A stretch of DNA of 64,000 nucleotides from a bacterium. Lineage in GTDB: Bacteria > Cyanobacteriota > Vampirovibrionia > Gastranaerophilales > Gastranaerophilaceae. Shown here in pieces: positions 35,197 to 44,243 of the stretch; within the stretch, counting starts at the first letter, position 1, and the number at the start of each line of letters is the position of its first letter. The notes beneath the pieces were generated by a model. That model worked only from the letters and a program-made list of their open reading frames with translations. It had not been told where the DNA came from and ran no database searches. The translations under genes and the position numbers were made by a program. The DNA lies in NCBI GenBank assembly GCA_017541465.1, contig JAFXYZ010000062.1, positions 1 through 64,000 of the forward strand, read 5' to 3'.

Positions 35197-35223
35197 GTAA
35201 GTTGGGCTTTCCAGCCCAACAAA
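35197..35223 (+). repeat. REP downstream of the RAYT gene
   Basis: Identical over 27 bases to 34612-34638, same orientation, six bases after the RAYT stop. Confidence 0.9.
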
Positions 35224-35231
35224 TAACAAAC

Positions 35232-35262
35232 AGAGGTTGCTCAAAAGAACAACCTCTTAATT
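35232..35262. terminator. Candidate bidirectional terminator
   Basis: AGAGGTTG pairs with CAACCTCT. It lies between the convergent RAYT and acyl-CoA synthetase genes. T tracts are short on both sides. Confidence 0.55.
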
Positions 35263-35284
35263 TATACTCTCAATCTCAATCTGT

Positions 35285-37126
35285 TTATCTGTACATACTT
35301 GCGATTTTGTCTGCGTATCTTTCAAGTACGACATTCTTTTTAATCTTCGCAGTCTGAGTCATCATACCGTTTTCGGGGGTAAATTCCTCATCCACGAAAG
35401 CTATATCCGCAATTCTCTCAAAAGCTCTGTAGCAGGTTCTCTGCTGAACTTTTTCTCTGATGTCTTTGAGAACTTCATTTTTAAAGTTCTGGTTTGAAAG
35501 CGGATTTGAAATATTTTTCTTTTGCGCATATTCATTAATTGCGTTCATATCGGGAACGATTAATGCACTCAGATATTCTCTGTCCTGACCGGTTAAAACA
35601 ACCTGTTTTACGAACGGGCTTGTCATACAGGACTGTTCAATAGATTCAGGCTCAATATTTTCACCGTTTGAAAGAACGATAGTATCCTTCATTCTGCCTG
35701 TCAAAATCAAAGAACCGTCATCAGTCAGCCAGCCGAGGTCACCTGTGATAAAATATCCGTTTGAAAGAAGGACCTTCTTTGTAGCCTCTGGATCTTTATA
35801 GTAGCCCTGCATAACCTGAGGACCTTTTACCATAACCATACCTTTTTCGCCCTGTTTTACAGGCTGAAGAGTATTAGGATCAACGATTAAAAATCTTGTC
35901 TGAGGAAGCGGAACGCCAGCAGAGAGCGCTTTTCTGTTGCTGTCTGTTCTGACAGAAAGAACGGGCGAAGTTTCCGTTAAACCGTAACCCTCATATATTT
36001 CAACATCAATGGTTTCGAGGAAGTCATCAAGATATTCACCAAGAGCGCCGCCGCCCGAAATACCTCTTATAAACCTTCCGCCAAGTGCTTTATGAAATTT
36101 TGAATAAATCATCTTGCTGGCTAACGCGTGCAAAGGCAGGCAAATAAGTGCAAGAGCATTGTTTGCAAACGCACAGTATGCGCTCGGATGCGGATGGTAA
36201 ATATCACGGTTTTGAGCAATTCTTCTTGATTTAACACGAACTTTTGAAACTGCCAGAAGCATTTTGATAAAGTTCTTGAGAAGGAACGGCTTTTTATTAA
36301 TTTCGCCTGTAAACGAAGAATAAATCGATTCCCAGATTCTCGGTACACAGAACATATAGTGTGGTGCGTATTTCGGCAAATCTTTTTTGAGGTTTTTAAC
36401 GTTGGTATAGCAAAGAGTTATACCGATTGAACTTGCGTAATATTCGCAGGTTCTTTCGTAAGCATGCCAGATGGGAAGGATTAAAAGTGCGGTTTTGCAC
36501 TCCTTCAGAGCGATATGCTGATGAACAACCTCGACCTGACTTGCAATGTTACCATGTGAAAGCATTGCGCCTTTGGGTTTTCCTGTTGTACCCGAGGTGA
36601 AAATCAGAGTACAAAGGTCTTTTTCAGAGATTTCAACGGGTTTAAATTCTATTTTTAAACCTATCTCAAGCATTTTTCTGAAGGTCATAACGGGGATGCC
36701 GTTGATATTATCTCTGTCAAGTTCTTTTTTACCTATATAAACCACAAATTTAGCCTGTTTTGAGGTTAAAATATCTTTTAAGTCCTCAATAACCTGAAGG
36801 CTGTCCGTAACGAGGGCTTCGCAGTCGGCATAGTCATAAATATATTCAAGCTCTGCCTTAGGTGCGAGCGAACCTCTGACTGCGTTAACACCGCCTGCCA
36901 TCATAATGGCGTGGTCAACCATAAACCATGGCGAGCAATTTTCGGAAAACATCGCTATATGCGTTCCTTTGACAACACCGAAGTGCTGAAGCGCACATGC
37001 CATAGATTCAATATCGTTATAAAGTTCTCTGTAGGTAACGACATAACCGCTGTAATCATCTCGCAAGGCTATTCTGCTACCATATTTATAAGAACACTCT
37101 TTAATAATTTCTGTTAATAATTTCAA
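35285..37126 (-). CDS. Long-chain acyl-CoA synthetase (AMP-forming)
   Basis: This 613-residue enzyme activates long-chain fatty acids with ATP and CoA. The AMP-binding signature FTSGTTGKPKGAMLSH lies near residues 175-190, and YGLTETSPVL, TGDLGWL and GRMKDTIVLSNGENIEP follow, typical of the FAA1/long-chain branch. The start is a TTG at 37126, supported by AAGGAG eight bases upstream; GGAG-TTA-CTCC around it could form a small hairpin that masks the site. It may supply acyl groups for membrane lipids or use exogenous fatty acids. Confidence 0.92.
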   Translation of the reverse strand: MKLLTEIIKECSYKYGSRIALRDDYSGYVVTYRELYNDIESMACALQHFGVVKGTHIAMFSENCSPWFMVDHAIMMAGGVNAVRGSLAPKAELEYIYDYADCEALVTDSLQVIEDLKDILTSKQAKFVVYIGKKELDRDNINGIPVMTFRKMLEIGLKIEFKPVEISEKDLCTLIFTSGTTGKPKGAMLSHGNIASQVEVVHQHIALKECKTALLILPIWHAYERTCEYYASSIGITLCYTNVKNLKKDLPKYAPHYMFCVPRIWESIYSSFTGEINKKPFLLKNFIKMLLAVSKVRVKSRRIAQNRDIYHPHPSAYCAFANNALALICLPLHALASKMIYSKFHKALGGRFIRGISGGGALGEYLDDFLETIDVEIYEGYGLTETSPVLSVRTDSNRKALSAGVPLPQTRFLIVDPNTLQPVKQGEKGMVMVKGPQVMQGYYKDPEATKKVLLSNGYFITGDLGWLTDDGSLILTGRMKDTIVLSNGENIEPESIEQSCMTSPFVKQVVLTGQDREYLSALIVPDMNAINEYAQKKNISNPLSNQNFKNEVLKDIREKVQQRTCYRAFERIADIAFVDEEFTPENGMMTQTAKIKKNVVLERYADKIASMYR

Positions 37127-37227
37127 TGGAGTAACTCCTTTTTTGTTTTGTAATAAAATACAACATACATAAATTTGCTAGTCATAATTTGTTATTGTAA
37201 ACTATGCTTAACATTTCCCTTTTTAAA

Positions 37228-38163
37228 TCAGACCGTTTGTTCGTTTCTTTTGTCCGATTTTATTATCTGAACGTTTCTCGTTTCCGAAAAACTCTGCCTT
37301 GCCGCCATAATTTTCTCTCTTATCTCGGGGCTGACACTCTGAGAAGAGATTAATCTGTCAACAAAATTGTTATTGAGCTTGACCGCCTTTGGAAGCGCGC
37401 CGAGTTCATCGAGCAAATCTTTTATTTCGACAAAGTCATAAGCATACCCCTGCTTTGACTGGTATATAAGGGTTTCACCCGTAGGGGAATGAATTTCCTG
37501 TCCGCCCTGCTCAAAATAAAGTCTGAAAACCGATTTCAAATCCTGGAGTTCCGACTGCATTGTCTGAACTGCCTGCTGGATTCTCAAATACCTCTCAAAC
37601 AGGTATTCAACGTTATCGAGTTGCTGAACCTGCCAGGAATATTTTTTCTGATAAAGTTCTTTTAACTGAGGATATGCTTTAGCCAGGCCTTCTGTATCTG
37701 CCATAGCCCTGTGGCGGGTTGAAAATTCGACATTAAATTTTCTCATTAAACTCTCAAGTCCGCAGGATTCAAGGTCAGGGTAAATTTCCTTAAACATCAT
37801 CTGACTGTCGATGTATTTGTTCGGAATTGGTTTGCCTGTCTGCCTTATAGCCGCTTCGTTTATAAAGCTGTAGTCAAAAATCGCGTTGTGGGCAACTATG
37901 GGGTAATCGCCGATAAACTCGAGGATTTTCGGCATCGCCTCTGCCTCGGTCGGGGCATCCTTAACCATTTCCTCGGTTATCCCGTGAACTGCTATACTTG
38001 ACTTTCTTATATGCTGTTCAGGATTTATGAGTGTTTCAAACCTGTCTTTTATCTTGCCGTTTTCAAGTCTGAGTGCGGCAAACTCAACCATTCTTTCTTT
38101 TTTATGGTCCAGTCCCGTTGTTTCAACATCAAGGACTATCTCTATTATCTTCTTCCTTGGCAA
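37228..38163 (-). CDS. DEDDh 3'-5' exonuclease (DNA polymerase III epsilon/PolC-type)
   Basis: This 311-residue protein has the DEDDh exonuclease fold: Exo I VLDVETTGLD (Asp and Glu near residues 8-10), Exo II HNAIFDYSFIN and Exo III HRAMADTEG with the His and Asp. Residues past about 175 form a helical extension rich in Q and E that ends in a basic tail. It may proofread for a replicative polymerase or act in repair; which one is unknown. The start is TTG at 38163 with GGAGG six bases upstream. It is on the same strand as the SNF2 gene, separated by about 185 bases. Confidence 0.88.
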   Translation of the reverse strand: MPRKKIIEIVLDVETTGLDHKKERMVEFAALRLENGKIKDRFETLINPEQHIRKSSIAVHGITEEMVKDAPTEAEAMPKILEFIGDYPIVAHNAIFDYSFINEAAIRQTGKPIPNKYIDSQMMFKEIYPDLESCGLESLMRKFNVEFSTRHRAMADTEGLAKAYPQLKELYQKKYSWQVQQLDNVEYLFERYLRIQQAVQTMQSELQDLKSVFRLYFEQGGQEIHSPTGETLIYQSKQGYAYDFVEIKDLLDELGALPKAVKLNNNFVDRLISSQSVSPEIREKIMAARQSFSETRNVQIIKSDKRNEQTV

Positions 38164-38293
38164 AATCTTCCTCCGCCTTCCCTAATCTGAGGCACACATC
38201 TTTTGCCAATATAATAACATACTTTTTATTTTTGGGCTTATTGTTAAGATATTTGATTAATCGACCGAAAATGTAGGTCAGACAACTATAACA

Positions 38294-38315
38294 GTAGGGT
38301 AGACTTCAGTCTACC
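38294..38315 (+). repeat. REP-like hairpin, GTAG-headed (GTAGAC type)
   Basis: GTAG head, then GGTAGACT-TC-AGTCTACC. Same type as 10955-10976, opposite strand. Confidence 0.75.
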
Positions 38316-38348
38316 AAGCAAAATTAACCATTATAAAGCCTGACAATC

Positions 38349-41300
38349 TTAATCCACCGAGAAAATATCCTCTAGGTCTGCATAAGTCAGAGATTTTCCT
38401 ATGTTTCTGTCAATTGAAATTACGGAATCGACAAGATTTCTCTTTCTCTGTTTGAGTTTTTGAATTTTCTCTTCAACACTGCCTTTTGTGATTAATCTGT
38501 AAACAAAAACCTTCTTAGTCTGCCCGATACGGTAAGCTCGGTCTGTTGCCTGGTCCTCAACCGCGGGATTCCACCAGGGATCGTAATGGATAACATAATC
38601 TGCGCCCGTCAGGTTCAGCCCTGTTCCGCCTGCCTTCAGACTGATTAAGAATATAGGAATTGAGTCATCGTTATTAAACCTTTCGACAACCTCCTGGCGG
38701 TTTTTAGTGCTTCCCGTCAGATATTCAAACTTAATACCCTCTTTAACGAGCCATTCCTTAATAATATCGAGCATATTAACAAACTGCGAGAACAAAAGTA
38801 TTCTGTGGTTTTCCGATATAATCTGTTCGAGCATACCCTTGAGCGCCTCAAATTTACCCGAAGGAATACCGCCCTTAAAATCTTCTTTATCGTAAAGTTT
38901 CGGGTGACAACAAATCTGGCGCAGGCGAAGAAGTGCAGAGAAGATGGACATTCTGCTCTTTTCAAGTCCTTTTTCCTCAATAGACTTAAACAATTCTTCC
39001 TTCGTACTGTCAAGAACATCAAGATAGAAGTCTTTCTGCTCGGGTGTCATTTCGCAATATGCAATATTTTCAACCTTATCCGGCAAATCTTTCGCAACAT
39101 CGCGCTTGATACGTCTCAGAATAAACGGATAAATCTGCGATTTTAAGCGCTTTTCGACCGATTTATCCTCTCTGTCAACAATCGGTGTAACATAGCGGTA
39201 ATTGAACTCAGACTGAGTGAGAAGAAATCCCGGCATAAGAAAATCAAATACCGACCAGAGCTCTTCGAGTTTATTCTCAATCGGAGTACCGGAAAGCGCC
39301 AGTTTGTGTTTTGCATCAAGCTGTTTAATCGACTGAGCCGTCAGTGATTCCGAATTTTTAATATTCTGAGATTCATCAAGGATAATATATCTGAACTCAT
39401 ATTTCTTCAGTTTTTCAATATCCCGCCTGATTAGAGCATAACTCGTTATGACAATATCATAATTCGGAATGTCCTTAAACAAATCTTTTCTTTCCGTTCC
39501 GCTGAGTTTCAGGCAGGAAAGAGAGGGAATGAACTTCTGAATTTCGTTTTCCCAGTTGAATACAACCGAAGTCGGACAAATAACGAGTGTGGGCGCAGGC
39601 CCGTCTTTTTCTTTTGCCTTTTGCAAAACGGCAAGCGCCTGAAGTGTTTTTCCAAGCCCCATATCATCAGCGAGAATACCGTTTAGGCCGTAACTGTATA
39701 AAAACCAGAGCCAGCTGAAGCCTTTATACTGATATTCACGAAGCTCTGCATTAACGCTCTTTGGCACTTCAACATTATCCATGGTCGAAAAGGTCGAAAT
39801 CTGATTCCAAAATTCCGTAAACTTATCGGTCATATTTAAAGTCATACCGAGGTTTTTCATCTCTGAAACCAAACCCGCACGGTAGGTTTTTACAACGTAT
39901 TTGTTATCCTCATTCCTGAAAACATCAAACGTATTAAAGGATTTCATAAGAGCATAAACGTCTGATGAAGGCAATTCAGCAAATCCGAGGTTTTTAACTC
40001 TGAAATACTTATCCCCTTCTATAATTGCGCTGTACATTTCTTCAAAGGAAATTATCTCGTCTCCGACTTTTCCAAAGAGTTCTACGACAAAACTGTCGGT
40101 CGAATCGACATTAAAATCAATGTTTGCGCAGAGTTCAAACGGCGACTCGGCGATTTTGAAGAAGGACATATCATCTTTTTCGTCAAATCTCCAGCCCTCG
40201 CCTGCCTGTTTTAAGTAATAGTTATAAAAATCAATTGCGTTTTCTTTTTCAAGCGCAAGATTATTCGTCTGCATCGGCGCAAACTTGCAAGCTAAGAGCA
40301 TTTGATATGCTCTCTCTTCGTGGGGAACGTTGCGTTTCACCCAGTATAATAAATCTTCTTTAGGTTTCTTTATTGTAACATAAGGGCTTTTAGATGCTGA
40401 TTTTGAATAAGGAACTCTTGTTCCGTCATAATCAAACTCCAGTTCAGCCTTCAGAGAACCGTCATAATCAAGCCCCATAGTAACTATGTTCAATGGCGGT
40501 TTTTGTTCAAGAGTGAGCTTGTTAATCATATCAGACACTCTGCATGGCAGGAGTTCTCTCAATTTCGGGAGTTCTTCATAGAGGAACTTAGCACCGTCAG
40601 CATCTTTAACGTCTGTAAAGGTTTGTTTTGTCAGGTTCTGAGGAAGTGTTGAAACCGCAACATTTGTCGGGAATATAATATTTTTATACCTTCCCCACCT
40701 TAATTGTCTTGAAAAATAGCGCACTTCTTCAAACGGTAGGATGTCATCCTTGTCAGGTCGTTCCCAATATAGCGCAAGAAGTACATTTCCGACCATTGAG
40801 AAATTGACCGAAAGTGTGAGCTTCCACTCATCGTCAACAAATCTGATTAAATCCTTTGTTTTACCGTCAATAACTTCTTCTGCCATTGAAAGAAGCTGGA
40901 AGAAGTTGTCAAACTTGGCTATCGGAATATCATACCAACCTGCTTTTTTGTCGAGTCTTGAATTTTTAAGGAGGTTCTGCATTATAGCAAGTTCGACCTT
41001 TTGTGCACTGTTAAGAACAAAATTCTCATCAGCTTTTTGGGCAGCAATAAGCGCTTTTAAAATACCTTCTATGTCTCTTATAACTTTGCCCGTGCTGCGA
41101 TCCATAACAAGAATTGAAAAGAAGTTCTGACGGCGCTTTGGGTTGAAGTGGAAGATATAATTCCCTTCCTTGTTCTCTTTTTGGGGAACAATTTCATCTG
41201 AATAATCGGGCTCAACCCCGAATTTTTTATGCATAAAATCTTCAAAGGCATGCTCATTTATTGCCTTCATCGCAAGCGCAACAGAGTGTTTACACCATTT

Positions 41301-41525
41301 TTCCGTCAAAGGACACGAGCATTGGGGCTCAACCCCGTTCTTTTTGAACTTTAGCTGAGTGTCATAAAACGACTTAAAATTGCCTGCCACTTTGGCTTTG
41401 ACGATATTATTTTCAACACGGTAATCCTGCACCTGAGCTTTCTGGTGGTATTCATAACCCCTTCTCCAGCTTCCTGCAGATGCGTTATCGTGTAGATACT
41501 TAAAATTAAAGGTAAATTCAGACAT
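38349..41525 (-). CDS. SNF2-family DEAD-like helicase with SWIM zinc finger
   Basis: This 1058-residue SF2 ATPase has a SWIM zinc finger at residues 69-80 (CSCPLTEKWCKH, the C-x-C-x6-C-x-H pattern) and a long middle region. The SNF2 core follows: GILADDMGLGKTLQAL (motif I), ILDESQNIKN (motif II), ALSGTPIEN (motif III), LFSQFVNMLDI, and DPWWNPAVEDQATDRAYRIGQ (motifs V-VI). Such proteins translocate on DNA and remodel protein-DNA complexes; bacterial roles in transcription recycling or repair are proposed. ATG at 41525 is preferred over a TTG at 41546. It is monocistronic by spacing. Confidence 0.93.
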   Translation of the reverse strand: MSEFTFNFKYLHDNASAGSWRRGYEYHQKAQVQDYRVENNIVKAKVAGNFKSFYDTQLKFKKNGVEPQCSCPLTEKWCKHSVALAMKAINEHAFEDFMHKKFGVEPDYSDEIVPQKENKEGNYIFHFNPKRRQNFFSILVMDRSTGKVIRDIEGILKALIAAQKADENFVLNSAQKVELAIMQNLLKNSRLDKKAGWYDIPIAKFDNFFQLLSMAEEVIDGKTKDLIRFVDDEWKLTLSVNFSMVGNVLLALYWERPDKDDILPFEEVRYFSRQLRWGRYKNIIFPTNVAVSTLPQNLTKQTFTDVKDADGAKFLYEELPKLRELLPCRVSDMINKLTLEQKPPLNIVTMGLDYDGSLKAELEFDYDGTRVPYSKSASKSPYVTIKKPKEDLLYWVKRNVPHEERAYQMLLACKFAPMQTNNLALEKENAIDFYNYYLKQAGEGWRFDEKDDMSFFKIAESPFELCANIDFNVDSTDSFVVELFGKVGDEIISFEEMYSAIIEGDKYFRVKNLGFAELPSSDVYALMKSFNTFDVFRNEDNKYVVKTYRAGLVSEMKNLGMTLNMTDKFTEFWNQISTFSTMDNVEVPKSVNAELREYQYKGFSWLWFLYSYGLNGILADDMGLGKTLQALAVLQKAKEKDGPAPTLVICPTSVVFNWENEIQKFIPSLSCLKLSGTERKDLFKDIPNYDIVITSYALIRRDIEKLKKYEFRYIILDESQNIKNSESLTAQSIKQLDAKHKLALSGTPIENKLEELWSVFDFLMPGFLLTQSEFNYRYVTPIVDREDKSVEKRLKSQIYPFILRRIKRDVAKDLPDKVENIAYCEMTPEQKDFYLDVLDSTKEELFKSIEEKGLEKSRMSIFSALLRLRQICCHPKLYDKEDFKGGIPSGKFEALKGMLEQIISENHRILLFSQFVNMLDIIKEWLVKEGIKFEYLTGSTKNRQEVVERFNNDDSIPIFLISLKAGGTGLNLTGADYVIHYDPWWNPAVEDQATDRAYRIGQTKKVFVYRLITKGSVEEKIQKLKQRKRNLVDSVISIDRNIGKSLTYADLEDIFSVD

Positions 41526-41645
41526 ATACTCTCTTGTTTCCAACAAACACTTTAAGCAAAAAAGCCACCTGTTGAGAAACTATAATTAACTGATATCTTG
41601 ATTACTATTATACATAAACTTTTTATTTAAGCAATAATTTTTTTA

Positions 41646-41665
41646 TCGGGCAGGAAAGCCGACCT
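41646..41665 (-). repeat. Degenerate REP-like hairpin
   Basis: TCGGGCAGGAAAGCCGACC; one C is missing from the right arm. It lies in the gap of about 230 bases between the helicase gene and the prepilin gene at 41755, which otherwise holds only the prepilin promoter region. Confidence 0.45.
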
Positions 41666-41754
41666 TTTATAATTAATTCAAGATTTATGTTATTTTTTTC
41701 AGAAAATATGGTATTATATAAAATAAGGTTACATTTTGAGAAAGAGAGAATAAT

Positions 41755-42525
41755 ATGTTTAATTTAAAAAATAAACTCGTTCCTACCCCCCCCCACTTCT
41801 TTTGGAAAAGAAGTAGGCAAGAAAACTTTCGTAGTTTTTCAAGTTCTATCAAGAATTTACTAAATCATTGTGATAGTAAAAATAATGGTTTTACTCTTGC
41901 GGAGGTTTTAATCACTCTCGTCATCATCGGTGTTATTGCAGCTATAACTATTCCAAGTTTGATTGCCAAATATCACGACCAGCAACTGACTTCGCAATTC
42001 AAAAAAGCTTTTTCAACAATGTCCAATGCAATAAACAAAACAAACGTAATTGATTTCAATGGGCAGGCTGCTTGCTATTATGGTTTAGATGGTTTATCTG
42101 ATGACCATAGTGATTGCACATCATTTTTTAATCAACTGACAAAAAATTTAAATATACAAAAAACCTGCAAAGGACATGCAAAAGCAGACGGTTGTGTTCC
42201 GACTTATTCAAGTTATCCGACAAGTTCAGGTTGTACGGGATATAGTGAAAGCCGTATAAATGAAACAGATTATGCATATGTTTTATCTGACGGACAAATA
42301 ATAATTACATATATGAGTATGAATAGCGAAAATGGTGCTCTTTTTCTTATTGATATTAATGGATTTAAAGGTCCAAATAAATACGGATATGATTTATTTA
42401 GTTTTGATATAAGAAAAAGTCAAAAGAAAAGTTTGCATTTAGCTACTGGTCGTTGTTATCTTCCTGAAACAGGCGGTCGTACAACTGAAGAAATGATAAA
42501 ACACGCATTTGCAGGTCAAGAATAA
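41755..42525 (+). CDS. Prepilin-like protein, in frame at a C9 tract (phase ON)
   Basis: This is a 256-residue prepilin-like protein. It starts MFNLKNKLVPTPPHFF, with nine C at 41786-41794, and here nine keeps the frame. The leader (about 45 residues) includes WKRSRQENFRSFSSSIKNLLNHCD, encoded by a palindromic repeat shared with the genes at 11006 and 56950. Then comes GFTLAEVLITLVIIGVIAAITIP. The mature part diverges from the other paralogues (KYHDQQLTSQFKKAFSTMSNAINK) but keeps DINGFKGPNKYGYD. It lacks the REGAINY end. GAGAAAGAGAGA precedes the ATG. It is likely a pilin or pseudopilin subunit. Confidence 0.87.
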   Translation: MFNLKNKLVPTPPHFFWKRSRQENFRSFSSSIKNLLNHCDSKNNGFTLAEVLITLVIIGVIAAITIPSLIAKYHDQQLTSQFKKAFSTMSNAINKTNVIDFNGQAACYYGLDGLSDDHSDCTSFFNQLTKNLNIQKTCKGHAKADGCVPTYSSYPTSSGCTGYSESRINETDYAYVLSDGQIIITYMSMNSENGALFLIDINGFKGPNKYGYDLFSFDIRKSQKKSLHLATGRCYLPETGGRTTEEMIKHAFAGQE

Positions 42526-42530
42526 ATTAT

Positions 42531-42554
42531 GTAGGTCGTGTTGTCAAACACGAC
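42531..42554 (+). repeat. REP-like hairpin, GTAG-headed (GTCGTG type)
   Basis: GTAG head, then GTCGTGTT.TCAAACACGAC. A reverse-orientation relative is at 55452-55475. Confidence 0.75.
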
Positions 42555-42561
42555 AAATAAT

Positions 42562-42590
42562 AAAAAAGTCGGGATAAAACCCGACTTTTT
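42562..42590. terminator. Bidirectional intrinsic terminator
   Basis: AAAAAGTCGGG pairs with CCCGACTTTTT, with A and T runs on both sides. It lies between the convergent prepilin and mazG genes. Confidence 0.93.
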
Positions 42591-43356
42591 ATACTTTATC
42601 TTCCAGTCTCTTCTTCGCCTGTTTCCACAAAGTATCCCATTCTTCGAGGGTATATTTGTTTAAATCCTTTGTAGCGAGTTCTTCCATGGTTCTGAAGCGC
42701 GCCATAAACTTTTTATTCGCTCTCAAAAGCGCCTGCTCGGCATCTATTTTATTCCACCTTGCAAGATTTACAACGGCAAAGAGAATATCACCAAACTCAT
42801 CTTCTTTCTCGTCCTGAGTTTTGGCATTTTTAAACTCCTCAAACTCAGACATAACGCATTTCATAAGTTCCTGTTCATCGGGCCACTCAAACCCAACAGA
42901 AACGGCTTTTTTACTTATTTTCTGAGCGCTCATCAGGGCTGACTGAGCTTTGGAAATACCGTCCATGATAGACTTTCTGTGCGGTTTTTCTTCTTTTTTG
43001 AGTTTTTCCCAGTTATCCAGAATTTCCTGTGTATTTTGAACCTTAACATCCCCAAAAACGTGGGGGTGGCGGTGGATGAGCTTTTCATTTAAGGTTTTCG
43101 CGACATCTTCAATATTGAATTCACCCGCTTCTTTTGAAATCTGGGCATGCAAAACGACCTGAAGAAGAACATCGCCGAGCTCTTCTTTCAAGTGTTTTGC
43201 ATCGTTGTCGTTTATTGCATCAACGGCTTCATAAGCTTCCTCGAGCATATTTCGTTTTAAAGTGTCGTGAGTCTGCTCCCTGTCCCACTTACATCCGTTT
43301 GGAGAGCGGAGAATATCAATAATTTCAATTAATTTTTCGATTTCAGGATAATTCAT
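42589..43356 (-). CDS. mazG: Nucleoside triphosphate pyrophosphohydrolase
   Basis: MazG hydrolyses (d)NTPs to monophosphates and cleans the pool of aberrant nucleotides. The 255-residue protein has two MazG repeats, as in E. coli. Motifs include LRSPNGCKWDREQTHDTL, LEEAYEAVDAI, LKEELGDVLLQVVLHA and, in the second half, DEFGDILFAVVNLARW. It follows hisG by two bases and ends 2-3 codons into the shared terminator. The operon with hisG may be only a chance grouping; both enzymes act on ATP-like substrates. Confidence 0.94.
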   Translation of the reverse strand: MNYPEIEKLIEIIDILRSPNGCKWDREQTHDTLKRNMLEEAYEAVDAINDNDAKHLKEELGDVLLQVVLHAQISKEAGEFNIEDVAKTLNEKLIHRHPHVFGDVKVQNTQEILDNWEKLKKEEKPHRKSIMDGISKAQSALMSAQKISKKAVSVGFEWPDEQELMKCVMSEFEEFKNAKTQDEKEDEFGDILFAVVNLARWNKIDAEQALLRANKKFMARFRTMEELATKDLNKYTLEEWDTLWKQAKKRLEDKV

Positions 43357-43358
43357 TT

Positions 43359-44240
43359 TTATTCCACCATCTGATCAACCGTCATAATCAAAATACCCCT
43401 GCCGCCTATGGCTTTGAGGTGTTCTATGCTCTCATAAACCTTATCGGAATCAACGACAACGTGGATAACGACATTGTTTTCGTCCCCTAAAAGCGGCATA
43501 ATCGTTGGAGAAGAAAGCCCGGGGAGAAAAGTTTTAATTTCATCGAGCGCATTTTTGGGCACGTGCGCCATCAAGTATTTCTTTTCTCTTGCATCAATTA
43601 CGGATTTTAAAGCCCTCAAAAGACTGCTGACGGAAGCTCTTTTCTCATCGTTCAGGTCTTTATTTGAGATGACTATTGCGGTTGATTCCATAATTTTATC
43701 TATAATTCTTAACTTATTCGACTTTAAAGTTGCACCCGATGAGGTAATATCAACAACAACATCGGATAAGCCAAGACGCGGTGTTATTTCCGTTGCCCCC
43801 GAGACTTCAATGACGGTTGCGTTTTTCCCGAGTTTTGAAAAATACTCTTTTGAAATATTCGGGAACGAAGTTGCAACATTAATATTTGTCGGTAAATCGT
43901 TCGGAGATACAACCTCGTCCTCTTCCTTTACCGCAACGACCATTTCACAGTACCCGAAGTCTAAATCCATTATCTTATCTACATTTGACTTTAATTCGGT
44001 AACAATATCAAACCCAGTAAACCCGACATCAGCAACACCGACCTCGACAAAGCGGGGAATATCCTGTGTTCTGACGAAAATCAGTGAATATTTTCCGTTT
44101 TTTGTCGTTACCTGAAGGGTGCGTTCCTCTTTTGAAGGGAAATTCAGCCCTGCGCAGGCAAGAAGGTCATAGATTTTTTCAGACAGTCTGCCCTTGTTCG
44201 GAATTGCTATTTTGAGCATATTATCGGTATTTTCACTCAT
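43359..44240 (-). CDS. hisG: ATP phosphoribosyltransferase (long form)
   Basis: HisG joins ATP and PRPP, the first step of histidine synthesis. The 293-residue length marks the long form with a C-terminal regulatory (HisG_C) domain (PTIMPLLGDENNVVIHVVVDSDKVYESIEHLKAIGGRGILI) that senses histidine. N-terminal blocks are IAIPNKGRLSEKIYDLL and RTQDIPRFVEVGVADVGFTGFD. Other his genes are absent from the window, so this is an isolated copy. AAAAGGA overlaps the end of the LCP gene and serves its ATG. It sits in an LCP-hisG-mazG unit. Confidence 0.95.
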   Translation of the reverse strand: MSENTDNMLKIAIPNKGRLSEKIYDLLACAGLNFPSKEERTLQVTTKNGKYSLIFVRTQDIPRFVEVGVADVGFTGFDIVTELKSNVDKIMDLDFGYCEMVVAVKEEDEVVSPNDLPTNINVATSFPNISKEYFSKLGKNATVIEVSGATEITPRLGLSDVVVDITSSGATLKSNKLRIIDKIMESTAIVISNKDLNDEKRASVSSLLRALKSVIDAREKKYLMAHVPKNALDEIKTFLPGLSSPTIMPLLGDENNVVIHVVVDSDKVYESIEHLKAIGGRGILIMTVDQMVE

Positions 44241-44243
44241 AAT

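Noticed and set aside
34612-35223. IS200/IS605 insertion sequence
   Set aside because: The protein has the RAYT-type C-terminus (NPVKHGLV..DWEYSS) and flanking REPs, and no tnpB or IS200 ends.
38349-41525. Phage-defence helicase system
   Set aside because: The SNF2/SWIM protein has no adjacent nuclease, methylase or other defence gene; neighbours are housekeeping-type.
43474-44115. 213-codon ORF on the plus strand
   Set aside because: It is exactly antisense to hisG, whose motifs are convincing; it has no family features of its own.
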